Origin: Methanimicrococcus sp. OttesenSCG-928-J09
GTDB taxonomy: Archaea > Halobacteriota > Methanosarcinia > Methanosarcinales > Methanosarcinaceae
Direction: 5' to 3'
Length of the DNA: 64,000 nt
Assembly: GCA_030266245.1 (NCBI GenBank)
Contig: JAJDHP010000001.1
Span: forward strand, 1-64,000
The notes below the pieces were generated by a model. That model ran no database searches. It was given only the letters and a program-made list of their open reading frames with translations, and was not told the DNA's origin. Position numbers and translations under genes: made by a program. Below are positions 35,938 through 45,128 of the stretch, piece after piece. Within the stretch, counting starts at the first letter, position 1, and each line of letters begins with the position of its first letter.

Positions 35938-36756
35938 TCAGGACTTGACGGGTATTCCTCTCTTGCGGAATTCTTCTTTGACATCACCGACGGTGTATTC
36001 GTTAAAGTGGAAAATGCTGGCGGCTAAAACGGCTCCTGCATCGCCTTCGGTGACTCCTTCAACCATGTGTTCCAGTGTTCCGACACCGCCGGATGCGATG
36101 ACCGGAATGGAAACAGCTTCTGCCACAGCGCGGGTAATCGGAAGATCATATCCGTCGCGTGTGCCGTCACGGTCTTTGCTGGTCAAAAGGATTTCATATG
36201 CGCCGAGCGCTTCAACTTGTTTTGCCCATTCGATTGTGTCCATTCCTGTTCCTTCATTGCCGCCCATGATGACGACTTCGTACCAGAATTTTTGACCGTT
36301 TTCTTCAAAAACGTGAACATCTTTGTCGGGAATGTCGGGATTTCTTTTGCAGTCAATGGCGATAACAATTCTGTCGGCACCGAATTCTTCAATTGCTTTT
36401 GCAATGAATTCAGGATTTTTAACGCCGGCCGTGTTGATTGAAACTTTTGTCGCGCCTGCGTCTAAATTCTTTTGAGCGATCTCAAGAGTTGAAATGCCGC
36501 CGCCGATTGTAAACGGAATGGTGATTGCTTCTGCTGCTCTTTTAATTACATCAAGGATTGTTTCTCTGCCCTGAACGGAGGCTGTAATGTCTAAAAATAC
36601 AATTTCGTCAGCGCCTTGCGCTTCGTATTTCTTTGCAAACTCAACAGGATCTCCGGCATCTCTGAGTTCTTCAAATTCAATGCCTTTAACAACTCTACCG
36701 CCTTTTTCGTCCAGAAGAAGGTCAAGACAGGGGATAATCCGCTTTTCTTTCGTCAT
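35938..36756 (-). CDS. hisF: Imidazole glycerol phosphate synthase cyclase subunit
   Basis: 272-residue (beta-alpha)8 barrel that joins ammonia from HisH to PRFAR, giving imidazole glycerol phosphate and [13 protein letters not shown] with the catalytic Asp, [27 protein letters not shown], the second catalytic Asp in [14 protein letters not shown], and [11 protein letters not shown] are present. hisH is not in the window. No ribosome-binding site precedes the ATG, but a TATA box is centred 27 bases upstream, so it is probably leaderless. Confidence 0.96.
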   Translation of the reverse strand: MTKEKRIIPCLDLLLDEKGGRVVKGIEFEELRDAGDPVEFAKKYEAQGADEIVFLDITASVQGRETILDVIKRAAEAITIPFTIGGGISTLEIAQKNLDAGATKVSINTAGVKNPEFIAKAIEEFGADRIVIAIDCKRNPDIPDKDVHVFEENGQKFWYEVVIMGGNEGTGMDTIEWAKQVEALGAYEILLTSKDRDGTRDGYDLPITRAVAEAVSIPVIASGGVGTLEHMVEGVTEGDAGAVLAASIFHFNEYTVGDVKEEFRKRGIPVKS

Positions 36757-36777
36757 AATTTAAACTGTTTTGAAGTA

Positions 36778-36824
36778 GAATATAAATCTTTTTGATGAAA
36801 AATATCACGCTAAATCATGATATT
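36778..36824 (-). promoter_or_regulatory. hisF promoter with adjacent palindrome
   Basis: On the minus strand GATTTATATTC is centred about 27 bases before the hisF ATG. Just upstream is the palindrome AATATCA (36801-36807) with TGATATT (36818-36824), well placed for a regulator acting on TATA/BRE binding. Confidence 0.5.
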
Positions 36825-36916
36825 ACTCTCAATTATAATTTTTTATATCCCTCATTACGTTTTTGAAAATTCGAAACGGAATGAAGATTTGTAACTACAA
36901 AATGAATAATTATGTC

Positions 36917-37300
36917 AAATTATTATGAACGGCGCTCATAATTTGTCATATTTCCAAAATCAAATCGTTTTTTTGTTTCATTTACTCCAAAAACAAACAT
37001 CGGTTTTTTTCAATTTGATGAAAAACGAACTCCGTTTTTTCTTCTCGTAATAAATGAAAAGGGGAGTTCGGGTTTTTGTGATTTTATGAAAAAACGATGT
37101 TTGGTTTTTATGTTATGAGCCGAAAGTCCAAACGCTGCCGCAAAACCGGATTAGAGTTGCGGATTCGGACGACTGATCTTAGTAAGAAAGTTTCTGTTTT
37201 TGATCTAATTCGTATTTTCTTATTTTTCACCGAATAATGGGTACGAATCTCCAACTTCTCCTTTTCCTCGCTGCGCTCGAAAAACTCGCCGTTGGAGGGG
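36917..37300. other. Series of hairpins in the hisF-hisB gap
   Basis: No gene in 36757-37459. It has four paired structures: about 36917-36946 (CAAATT...TCATAATTTG); 36994-37103, two nested helices with CAAACATCG pairing with CGATGTTTG and CGAACTCC with GGAGTTCG; 37120-37168, CCGAA/TTCGG enclosing CCGCAA/TTGCGG; and 37249-37297, CTCCAAC/GTTGGAG. I cannot match them to RNase P, SRP or tRNA. Confidence 0.45.
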
Positions 37301-37365
37301 CGGCTTTAATCCTTTTAGTTTTAATAGGAAAATCGAGGTGAGTTTAGCGAAATTTCTATGAAAAT

Positions 37366-37400
37366 GAATCAATTCGCGCGCGGCCGACTGCCATGAAGAT
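37366..37400 (-). repeat. Partial interspersed element
   Basis: AATTCGCGCGCGGCC in reverse orientation, only the tail module. CTGATCTTAGTA at about 37172 matches CTGATCTCAGTA found inside copy 4. Confidence 0.4.
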
Positions 37401-37459
37401 GAAAAAATGAGAATGGGAAAAACAAAAATAAAATCTAAGAAAATAAAAAAGAAAAGAAA

Positions 37460-38044
37460 TTAGAGAACACCTTTTGTGCTCTTGATTTCTTCGCCTTCTA
37501 TAACCGTTGCTCTTTTCATAGCGTAAGCGAATGCCTTAAACAGAGCTTCAGTTTTGTGGTGATCGTTGTCGCCTTCGACTTTCATGTTCATATTGATGCC
37601 GGCAGCAGACGCGAGTGATTCAAAAAAGTGTTTTGTCATTTGCGTGCTGTAAGTGCCGATAACAGGGGACAGGAAGTCTGCGTTCATTACCAAAAAGCTA
37701 CGGCCGCTGATGTCTATTGCAACTTCTGCAAGTGCTTCGTCCATCGGAATTCTGGCTTCACCGAAGCGGGCGATGCCGCGTTTGTCGCCGAGCGCATCTG
37801 CAATCGCCTGGCCGAGTACGATTCCGGTGTCTTCTACCAAGTGATGACCATCGACATGCAGGTCGCCGATTGCTTTGACAGTCAAATCGTAGCCGGAGTG
37901 ACGCGCGAAAGCGTCCAGCATGTGGTCGAAAAAGCCGATGCCTGTTTCAATTGCGGCCTTGCCGCTGCCGTCTAAATTGATTTCAATCGTAATGTCTGTT
38001 TCCTTTGTTTTTCTGGAAACAGAGGCTTTTCGAATTTGTGACAT
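37460..38044 (-). CDS. hisB: Imidazoleglycerol-phosphate dehydratase
   Basis: Removes water from imidazole glycerol phosphate in histidine synthesis. At 194 residues it is the monofunctional form. The two half-motifs that bind the Mn2+ pair are clear: [11 protein letters not shown] and [35 protein letters not shown] is also typical. It lies between hisA upstream (145 bp) and the structured hisF-hisB gap downstream. Confidence 0.97.
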   Translation of the reverse strand: MSQIRKASVSRKTKETDITIEINLDGSGKAAIETGIGFFDHMLDAFARHSGYDLTVKAIGDLHVDGHHLVEDTGIVLGQAIADALGDKRGIARFGEARIPMDEALAEVAIDISGRSFLVMNADFLSPVIGTYSTQMTKHFFESLASAAGINMNMKVEGDNDHHKTEALFKAFAYAMKRATVIEGEEIKSTKGVL

Positions 38045-38188
38045 CTTTCTTCTTCCTGAAAATTTAATGATATTTTGAATTGAAAATTAAATAAAATTGA
38101 ATAATTTGATTAAATTCGAATTATTTTGATTTGAAATTTAATAATAAATGAAATAATAAATACAAATTACCGCTGCTATTATTTATTT

Positions 38189-38923
38189 TTACTTTTCCAA
38201 AATGGCAATTGCTTCTTCGATCGTGAATTTGTCTGTATAAAGGGCGCTGCCGACAACCGCACCGTAAGCACCCGCATCGCGCAGTTTCAGCAAATCATCT
38301 GTCGCTGTTACACCGCCTGAAGCGATGACAGGAATGCTGACAGAATCAATCAGATCTTTTGTCGGCTTGATATCAATGCCCTTGAGAAGTCCTTCTGTAT
38401 CGATATTTGTAAACAGAATGTATCCCGCGCCCAAATCTTCAAACTCTTTACCGACGTCGGTCGGCGTTTTGTCTGAAAGCTTTGTCCATCCTTCGATTGC
38501 AACTTTTCCGTTTTTCGCATCAAGACCGACAATGACGGCTTGTTTTCCGAAACTTTCGGAAAGTTCTCTGACAATCTGCGGATTTTTCATGGCGGCGGTT
38601 GTTAAAATTACACGATCGGCGCCTGCTGAAAGCAGCATTTCGGCATCTTCAAACGAACGAATGCCGCCGCCGATTTGAATTTCAATTCCGAGCGGTTTCG
38701 CGCGCTTTACGATATCCTCAATAATTGGTCCGTTCTTTCTTTTTCCTTCAAAAGCGCCGTCCAAATCAATTAAATGAAGCGTTTTCGCGCCGCGGGAAAC
38801 CCAGTTCAGCGCGGTTGCCGCCGGATCATCCAGTGAAATCATTTCGCTTCCGGGAATACCCTGGACAAGCTGAACACATTTGCCGCCTTTCATATCAACA
38901 GCCGGAATTATTTGAAAAGTCAT
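38189..38923 (-). CDS. hisA: ProFAR isomerase
   Basis: Converts ProFAR to PRFAR in histidine synthesis; paralogue of HisF. 244 residues from the ATG at 38923; a GTG nine bases further up would add three residues. The ribosome-binding site GGTGA lies upstream. IIPAVDMKGGKCVQLVQG with the catalytic Asp, LIDLDGAF, IGGGIRSFED, TNIDTEG and ASGGVT are present. It starts 54 bases after the true end of hisG, so hisG-hisA are probably one transcript. Confidence 0.96.
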   Translation of the reverse strand: MTFQIIPAVDMKGGKCVQLVQGIPGSEMISLDDPAATALNWVSRGAKTLHLIDLDGAFEGKRKNGPIIEDIVKRAKPLGIEIQIGGGIRSFEDAEMLLSAGADRVILTTAAMKNPQIVRELSESFGKQAVIVGLDAKNGKVAIEGWTKLSDKTPTDVGKEFEDLGAGYILFTNIDTEGLLKGIDIKPTKDLIDSVSIPVIASGGVTATDDLLKLRDAGAYGAVVGSALYTDKFTIEEAIAILEK

Positions 38924-38977
38924 GTTTTCCACTTCACCATTTTAGTCTCTTCATTTTTTCGCTTCTTCCGTTCGGCT

Positions 38978-39850
38978 TTACGGAATCAAACGCTCAACCG
39001 GCAAAACTAAAATATCGCGCGCGCCGAGAACTTTCAGCTTGCGGACAACCGCGAAAATTGAATCGGCATCAACAACCGCGTGAACAGCGAACATTTTCTC
39101 ATCTTCTTTCGTACTCTGAACTTCCATAACAGTCGGTCCGTTCATGCCTGGAAGAATCTTCTACACATCGTGTAAAGCTTCTGCCGGCAAGTTCATCATA
39201 ATATATCTCTTGGTTTTGGCCAAAAGAACACTGCTGAGCGCAGTTTCAACATCTTTGATTTTTTCCTGCGTCTTTAAGCTCTGCTTGTTTGCGATTAAGT
39301 AAACTTTAGAATCAAAAACCTGATCGATTGCTCTTAATTTGTTAATCATCATCGTCGTTCCCGAGCTGGTGATGTCCACAATCGCTTCGGCAACACCGAT
39401 ATGCGGCGTCATTTCGCAGGCGCCGCTGACCTGAATTACTTCTACGTTTTCGATTTTGTTGAATTCAAAATATTGTCTTGTGATTTCAGGGAACTCTGTC
39501 GCTACTCTTTTTCCGCTGAGCTCTTCCGGTTTTTGAATTTCTGAAGCCTCGGGAACCGCCAAAACCAAACGGGAACTGCCGTAATTGAGGTTGATAAGAC
39601 ATTCAATGTCAGCTTTTCTTTCCGTCACCAAATCCAGACCGGTAATTCCGATGTCGGCTGTTCCTTCCTCAACATAAAGCGGAATGTCTGCCGCGCGCGC
39701 GAAAATGAATGTAATTTCCGGATCGGTTGTTTTAGAAATTAATTGTCGGCTTTCGTTGCCGCCGCCGAAAACGGGAAGTCCGGCATCTTTAAACAACGCC
39801 AATGTCGGTTCGTGAAGGCGGCCTTTGTTGGGGATTGCAATGCGAATCAT
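38978..39850 (-). CDS. hisG: ATP phosphoribosyltransferase with in-frame TAG
   Basis: First enzyme of histidine synthesis; joins ATP and PRPP. Residues 1-229 give the catalytic half (IPNKGRL, DIGITGLDLV, AEAIVDITSSGTTM). Codon 230 at 39161-39163 is TAG. The same frame continues for 60 codons to TAA at 38978-38980 and encodes a complete HisG C-terminal regulatory domain: KILPGMNGPTVMEV, FAVHAVVDADSIFAVVRKLK, GARDILVLPVERLIP. The full 290 residues fit the long, histidine-inhibited HisG. Stopping at TAG would remove this domain. In relatives I recall Lys/Arg-rich residues at this place, and AAG to TAG is one change. Pyrrolysine insertion is the simplest reading. The ribosome-binding site is AAGGA. 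Confidence 0.9.
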
Positions 39851-40343
39851 TTTTTTTCCTTTTAATTGAATTGTAATAATTGAATTTTTAAATGATTTTT
39901 TTAAAATAAAATTTGAAATTTAATGTCGTAGATATATAGTAGGTATTCGAATTTATTTTATTTAACGTATAGCCGTATGGAATACATTGTGTTTATAAAA
40001 ACTTATTTAAATAGACGGAATCGAAATTTCAATCGGTTTATTCAATTTCAATTGCTTTTTCCTAAACTCCTTTTGTTTAAACAAGGGTTATTATTACTGA
40101 AAATCATCATCGCTTATTACTGACAGTTATATTCGGGTGTAACGATTATATACTATAATCCTCATAAGATTTATTCCTGATTTAAATTCAATTCAAAAAT
40201 CATAAAATCAAAAACGGTTCTGCTTTTTTGGACAAAATCGAAAACGAAGCAGACTTTATCTCAAAACGGTCGTCTGAGGCTATTAATTATTTCTAATATT
40301 TCTATTTATAAAATCTACTATCACAAAAAAGGAAACAGTTTAC
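39851..40343. other. Divergent promoter region hisG / methionine adenosyltransferase
   Basis: No gene seen in 490 AT-rich bases. A minus-strand TATA candidate TACTATATATC lies at about 39927-39940 for hisG. A plus-strand one, CTATTTATAAAATC, is at about 40303 for the next gene. TCTGCTT near 40216 and AAGCAGA near 40246 form a small inverted repeat. No known riboswitch motif was recognised. Confidence 0.4.
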
Positions 40344-41552
40344 ATGAGTCAAAGAAACATATGCGTTGAACAATATATGGAAACGCCGATTGAAAAGCAG
40401 CAAATTGAACTGGTTGAACGTAAAGGTATCGGCCATCCTGACAGTATCGCTGACGGTTTGGCTGAAGCGGTCAGCCGCGCGCTTTGTAAAGAATATCTTG
40501 ACAAATGCGGCGTTATTTTACATCACAATACAGATGAAACACAAATCGCGGCCGGTCATTCTATCCCGAAATTCGGCGGCGGTCAGGTTATTCATCCGAT
40601 TTACATTTTGCTTGTCGGCCGAGCAACAAAATCCTTTGGTGATATTGATATCGCAACTGACACGATTGGTTTAAAAACCGCCCGCAATTATCTGAAACAA
40701 ACAATTCCCAACCTTGATTTGGAATCTGATGTTATTTTGGACTGCAAATTCGGCCGCGGCTCTTCTGATCTTTCTGATGTTTTCGGCCGCGACGGTTATG
40801 TTCCGATGGCAAACGACACTTCTTTTGGTGTCGGCCACGCGCCTTTTTCAGAACTTGAAAATATTGTTTACAACACCGAGCGCTCTTTAATTGAAGATTT
40901 GAAAAAGAAAAAGGGATTAAACGCAATCGGTGAAGATATTAAAGTGATGGGTCTCAGAAACGGCGAAGATATCTCATTAACAATCTGCTGCGGCATGGTT
41001 GACAAATATGTCGATGACATCGGCGCTTATGTCAGCTATAAAGAGCAGTTGGAAGACTATGTGAAAGATTTGGTTCCCAAATACACAAACCGCAACGTTG
41101 ATGTTTTTATTAACACAGCTGACAATATTGAAAAGGAATCCGTTTTCCTGACCGTTACCGGCACATCTGCTGAAATGGGCGATGACGGTTCTGTCGGCCG
41201 CGGCAACCGTTCCAACGGTCTTATCACACCCAACCGCCCGATGAGCATGGAAGCAACCAGCGGTAAAAACCCGATTAACCACATCGGCAAAATTTACAAC
41301 TTGCTGTCGACACAAATCGCCCGCCAAGTCGCTTCTGAATTGGACGGTATCGATGATGTTTATGTCAAGCTTTTGTCCCAAATCGGTCAGCCGATTGACA
41401 AACCGCTTGTCGCCAGCGTCCAAATCAGCGTCAAAGACGGCGTTAAATTCGATTCCATGAGAAAAGAAGCTGAAGGAATCGTTGACGAATGGCTCGGCAA
41501 CACAAAGAAAATCACAGAATTGGTTGCGAAAGGCGAATTGGATACTTTCTGA
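40344..41552 (+). CDS. mat: S-adenosylmethionine synthetase, archaeal type
   Basis: Makes S-adenosylmethionine from methionine and ATP. The 402 residues belong to the archaeal MAT family, which is divergent from bacterial Met[81 protein letters not shown] and [16 protein letters not shown]. In methanogens the product feeds methylation and radical SAM chemistry. The ribosome-binding site is GGAAA; a hairpin terminator follows. Confidence 0.97.
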   Translation: MSQRNICVEQYMETPIEKQQIELVERKGIGHPDSIADGLAEAVSRALCKEYLDKCGVILHHNTDETQIAAGHSIPKFGGGQVIHPIYILLVGRATKSFGDIDIATDTIGLKTARNYLKQTIPNLDLESDVILDCKFGRGSSDLSDVFGRDGYVPMANDTSFGVGHAPFSELENIVYNTERSLIEDLKKKKGLNAIGEDIKVMGLRNGEDISLTICCGMVDKYVDDIGAYVSYKEQLEDYVKDLVPKYTNRNVDVFINTADNIEKESVFLTVTGTSAEMGDDGSVGRGNRSNGLITPNRPMSMEATSGKNPINHIGKIYNLLSTQIARQVASELDGIDDVYVKLLSQIGQPIDKPLVASVQISVKDGVKFDSMRKEAEGIVDEWLGNTKKITELVAKGELDTF

Positions 41553-41584
41553 TTTGATTATTAAATAAAAAAATCGTTCCACTG

Positions 41585-41624
41585 AAAAATCGTTCCGCTG
41601 CTCTTCGAGCAGCTCACGATTTTT
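41585..41624 (+). terminator. Terminator of the methionine adenosyltransferase gene
   Basis: The arms AAAAATCGT and ACGATTTTT enclose GCTGCTC/GAGCAGC with a TTC loop. It is related in sequence to the hairpin of the interspersed element that follows, so it may be a diverged copy of that module. Confidence 0.6.
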
Positions 41625-41639
41625 AACACCGTTTCTCAT

Positions 41640-41845
41640 CAGGTGTTTGTGAAAAATTGCTTCGCAATTTTTATGGCTTCGCCTGATTCTATTTGGAATC
41701 AGGTTTCAGTTTCCGCTCGGAGTCTGTTTTTTGTTTGCAGTGGGAGGGTGGTGTTTATGAAAAATCGCTTCGCGATTTTTAGCGGCTCCGCCGCTGTAAT
41801 ATGACAGCTCGCCGCGCGCGTGAGTTCCGTCATTTTTTTTAATTT
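41640..41845 (+). repeat. Interspersed intergenic element, copy 5
   Basis: A diverged half copy (AGGTGTTTGTGAAAAATTGC and its hairpin at about 41652-41672) is followed by a full copy. The full copy has two 24-bp units (GGAATC at 41695 and GGAGTC at 41719), TTTGCAGTGGGAGGG at about 41733, the perfect hairpin at 41760-41780, AGCGGCTCCGCCGCT, and GCCGCGCGCG near 41813. It lies between the mat terminator and the orphan antitoxin gene. Confidence 0.85.
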
Positions 41846-42038
41846 TTGGAAAAGTGCTCTTTCATTTTTAATTTTTTCAGAAAACGCTTCCTTCATTTTT
41901 AGATTTTTCAGAAAACGCGGCTCACAAATTTTATTTTTTCTAATCTATTACTTCTAAAAAAATTTAATTTTCTTTAAATACTTGCACCGTTATTTGTTTT
42001 TTAACTTAATATTTAATCTAAAATTATGGGTGATAAAA

Positions 42039-42422
42039 ATGAGTTCGGAAGCAAAATCCTTTTTAAATTCTTTAGACGCTTGCAAATTGGATGAGGTGAG
42101 TGATTTTTTATCGGCACATTCCGATTCGTTGACTCCTCTTTCTTGCCGATTGGAATCATTTATTGAATCCGAATCCGATTTAATTCTGAGACGACCGATT
42201 GAACTGAAAATTCGGTATGAAGATTCGCTTTTCATTATTGAAAATGAGATGTTCAATCTTTTTTCTTATGCAAATAATTTAAAAGACGCTCTTTTAGACT
42301 TGGAACGACACTTTTCCTTTTTGTGGAAAGAATATGCAATGGAAAAAGATTGCAATTTGACATTGGAAAGCATTCAGCTCAAAAAGAAATTAAATGAATA
42401 TTTGGAAATGAATATTGTATAA
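42039..42422 (+). CDS. Orphan paralogue of the HicA-associated antitoxin
   Basis: 127 residues from the ATG at 42039 (GGGTGA ribosome-binding site). The C-terminal half (LFIIENEMFNLFSYANN, then LW.EYA, NLTLESIQLKKKLNEYL) aligns with the protein at 11928-12320. No toxin-like gene follows: after 32 bases the convergent mutase gene ends. It is either a solitary antitoxin, a degraded toxin-antitoxin pair, or a member of a family with another role. Confidence 0.55.
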   Translation: MSSEAKSFLNSLDACKLDEVSDFLSAHSDSLTPLSCRLESFIESESDLILRRPIELKIRYEDSLFIIENEMFNLFSYANNLKDALLDLERHFSFLWKEYAMEKDCNLTLESIQLKKKLNEYLEMNIV

Positions 42423-42454
42423 AAAAGTAATTTAATTTGCTTCCTGCTGAAAAC

Positions 42455-43846
42455 TCATTCCGCAAATTCGTTTAAATACTTTTCACCGATTTCCAAATAC
42501 TTTTGAACATCGGTTTTAATTTTTGCTTCCGCCGTTACACGAATTATCGGCTCCGTTCCCGACGGGCGAATCAAAAGCCAGCCACCGGCAAACCATAATT
42601 TTAAACCGTCAATCGTTTCGATATTCAAACAACCAATTTCTTTTTCATCTTTCTTGATTTTGTCTGAAACCGTTTGCATAACCGTTTTCAAATCGCCGGC
42701 AATTTTTATTTTTGTCTTTTCGTTAAAATAAGTCGGAACAGTATCCTTAATTTCAGACGCTTTCATTCCGGTGTGTGCCAGCATTTCCAATACAAGAACC
42801 GCTGCCATCGCGCCGTCACGGCAAATCTGATGACGCGGGTAAATAATGCCGCCGTTTCCTTCGCCGCCGTAAACCGCGCCGACCTCAACCATTTTTCTGC
42901 CGACATCAATTGAGCCGACAGGCGTGTAATAAATGTCAACTTCTTCATCTTTGGCAATATCTGTAAAACGCTGAGAAGTGCTGACGGTTGTCACAACCGG
43001 TCCTTTTTCTTTATGGAGAATGTATTTTTCGACCGCGGCGAGCATGACTTCTTCGTCAATAAATTCGCCTTTTTCATCTATAAAAACAGCGCGGTCAGCA
43101 TCTCCGTCTTGTGCGATTCCGAGATCAAATGATGTTGCAGCATCACGAATCACAGCGACAGCTTCTTTTAAAGCGTCGGGCAACGGTTCAGGATTGCGCC
43201 ACGGAAATGTTCCGTCAGGCTGAGCGCCGAGCGCCATCACTTTGCAGCCCAAACGGCTCATCAAATCTGGCAGAGTCAGTGAGCCCGCTCCGTTTCCTGT
43301 GTCCGTGACGACTTTAAAAGCTTTCTTTTCAATCGCTTTTCTGTCAATAATCGCCAATATGCCGGTTAAATACTCTTCATTGCAATTTGATTCAAAACAG
43401 AGGCTTCCCGTCTTTGACCAGGCGGCAGCCTTGAATTCTCCGGCATTGTAAATGTCTTCAACCGCTTTTTCATCTTCTCTTGAAAATTCAGTTCCGTCTC
43501 CGGCAATCAATTTGATGCCGTTATATTCACGCGGGTTATGAGATGCGGTGATAACGATTCCCGCGTCAATTTCCTGACGGTTTTTAATATAATATTGAAG
43601 AGAAGGCGTTGGAACTGTTCCAACATCAATCACAAGAATGCCGCTTTCCAATAAGCCTGAAACGGCTGCGGCTTTTAACATCATCCCCGAAATACGCGTA
43701 TCGGTTCCGATAACGACAGTCGGCTGCGATTTTTTTCCGCGGTTTTGAAGAAACGCCGCTAAGCTGCGCGCCAAATTCATTGACATTTCAATCGTTAATT
43801 CTTCATTGACGATCCCGCGAACACCGTTTGTTCCGAAAAGTGCCAT
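42455..43846 (-). CDS. glmM: Phosphoglucosamine/phosphomannomutase family protein
   Basis: 463-residue alpha-D-phosphohexomutase. Active-site phosphoserine loop TASHNPREYNGIKL, Mg2+ loop DGDADRAVF, sugar-binding loop GGEGNGGIIY and phosphate-binding RPSGTEPIIRV are present. Archaeal members interconvert glucosamine-6-phosphate and glucosamine-1-phosphate (GlmM) or mannose phosphates; GGEGNGG does not settle which. Products feed surface glycans, which fits the glycoprotein-rich envelope seen here. Probable start of a minus-strand run after the PAC2 gene. Confidence 0.9.
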   Translation of the reverse strand: MALFGTNGVRGIVNEELTIEMSMNLARSLAAFLQNRGKKSQPTVVIGTDTRISGMMLKAAAVSGLLESGILVIDVGTVPTPSLQYYIKNRQEIDAGIVITASHNPREYNGIKLIAGDGTEFSREDEKAVEDIYNAGEFKAAAWSKTGSLCFESNCNEEYLTGILAIIDRKAIEKKAFKVVTDTGNGAGSLTLPDLMSRLGCKVMALGAQPDGTFPWRNPEPLPDALKEAVAVIRDAATSFDLGIAQDGDADRAVFIDEKGEFIDEEVMLAAVEKYILHKEKGPVVTTVSTSQRFTDIAKDEEVDIYYTPVGSIDVGRKMVEVGAVYGGEGNGGIIYPRHQICRDGAMAAVLVLEMLAHTGMKASEIKDTVPTYFNEKTKIKIAGDLKTVMQTVSDKIKKDEKEIGCLNIETIDGLKLWFAGGWLLIRPSGTEPIIRVTAEAKIKTDVQKYLEIGEKYLNEFAE

Positions 43847-43925
43847 ATTGTTCCCGCCGTTTGCAATTAATTGTTAATTTCGCTTCAAATTATTAATTTT
43901 ACTTCAAACTTATCGTTGAAGCTGA

Positions 43926-44711
43926 TTATCCGAAGTAAACCAAGTCTTCTTCCGATGCGGGAGTTTGTTCGTAATATTCGTCCATGTCTTCCCCGACAAC
44001 AGAATCTTTGATCTTTTCAACAATCTGATCCATATCCTTGATTTTCTCATCAAGCGCATCAGCATTGACTTCAATACCAATAATATCGCATAATTTGCCG
44101 AGCAGAACCTTTGAGCTTTTCGGGTCGGCAATGTAGCCTGTTGTTGTTCCCATCAAACAGGCGGCATCAATGTTTCTGAATTTTGCAAAAGAAAGGATTA
44201 AACCGGAAGCGCCGACAATTCCTCCCGGCGGCTCGGACGGGCTGAACTGAATTCCTTTTTCTTTCAGTTCTTCAATCATATCAATATTGTTGACTGCGCC
44301 GATAACATAATTTTCATCATTCATAACGCCGGTCGGATAGCCGCCGAGCGTAAAAATACGATTCACTTTAAATTGAGACGCAAAGCTGATATAAATATCA
44401 CATAAGCTGTAATGGCCGGCAGGATCTGTACTCTGTGAGTCTCCTGCTAAAATTAATAAATCCGCTTGGTCTGTTTTAGCTAAATAGAGACGGTTGCCGA
44501 CAAGTTCGACCGTACTGTCTTCTTTTACCATAACCTGCGGCGGGAAGTGTTCGGAATAAACATCCACGATTTTTTTTGCATTCAGGGTTTCAACCAAATG
44601 ATCCGCAACTAATTTTCCGACATGACCGACACCGGGAAGACCTACAATCATAACCGGATTGTTTAATTCAAGAGTATCTTGTTCAATGTGATAAATTATT
44701 TCTTCATTCAT
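43926..44711 (-). CDS. PAC2 family protein (proteasome assembly chaperone-like)
   Basis: 261 residues from the ATG at 44711, supported by GGGAG. The PAC2 family fold is shown by NPVMIVGLPGVGHVGKLVADHLVE near the N-terminus, then FTLGGYPTG and PSEPPGGIVGASGLIL. Relatives are linked to archaeal proteasome assembly; the exact role is unproven. The acidic C-terminal tail (VVGEDMDEYYEQTPASEED) is extended. It follows nop10 and aIF2-alpha, a gene order common in Euryarchaeota. Confidence 0.9.
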   Translation of the reverse strand: MNEEIIYHIEQDTLELNNPVMIVGLPGVGHVGKLVADHLVETLNAKKIVDVYSEHFPPQVMVKEDSTVELVGNRLYLAKTDQADLLILAGDSQSTDPAGHYSLCDIYISFASQFKVNRIFTLGGYPTGVMNDENYVIGAVNNIDMIEELKEKGIQFSPSEPPGGIVGASGLILSFAKFRNIDAACLMGTTTGYIADPKSSKVLLGKLCDIIGIEVNADALDEKIKDMDQIVEKIKDSVVGEDMDEYYEQTPASEEDLVYFG

Positions 44712-44860
44712 TTTTAAAACTCCCGAAGGGTATTCTTGATCCGGATTCGTTTGCAATAAAACATTTTTCGGAAATTATTGTAAAATATTATGTTGAAAAG
44801 TATCGGAATTATTAAAATTATTATTTAACTTTTATAATTCATATATCGCTCTTAATTATA

Positions 44861-45043
44861 TTATTCCTTTCGGACAGATCTCAATTTCATTTCCTGTCGG
44901 AAAATTCTGCGATATTTTCCGTATCTGTCTTCCGGCGAATAAGAGGCGGGCTTAGGGCTGACACAGGCGCTGCCGCAATCGGGACAAGATTCGGACAGCG
45001 TATATCGGGCACAGCCCTGACATTTTTTAATTCGTTTTCCCAC
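44861..45043 (-). CDS. nop10: H/ACA RNP protein Nop10
   Basis: 60 residues from a GTG at 45043, giving the usual N-terminus (M/V)GKRIKKC; a GTG three codons earlier (45052) is the alternative. Zinc ribbon CQGC and CPDC, and the conserved FSPED-type YSPEDRYGKYRR are present. It binds Cbf5 in RNA-guided pseudouridylation. The position between aIF2-alpha and PAC2 genes is canonical. Confidence 0.95.
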   Translation of the reverse strand: MGKRIKKCQGCARYTLSESCPDCGSACVSPKPASYSPEDRYGKYRRIFRQEMKLRSVRKE

Positions 45044-45128
45044 ACTCTTCACAACCTGCAGCTATACGTTTATTTTTAATTTTACAGTTGGAGTTTACTT
45101 AGGCATTTTTACTTCAGTATGTTTGCTG

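Noticed and set aside
37111..37180. RNase P RNA, because of GAAAGTCC near 37122
   Set aside because: The matching conserved regions and the expected 300-base fold are absent; only a 50-base hairpin is present.
38978..39160. hisG as a pseudogene or a two-gene split
   Set aside because: The downstream part has no start codon or ribosome-binding site of its own at the domain boundary, but its coding sequence is undamaged and in frame, so decoding of TAG is the better reading.
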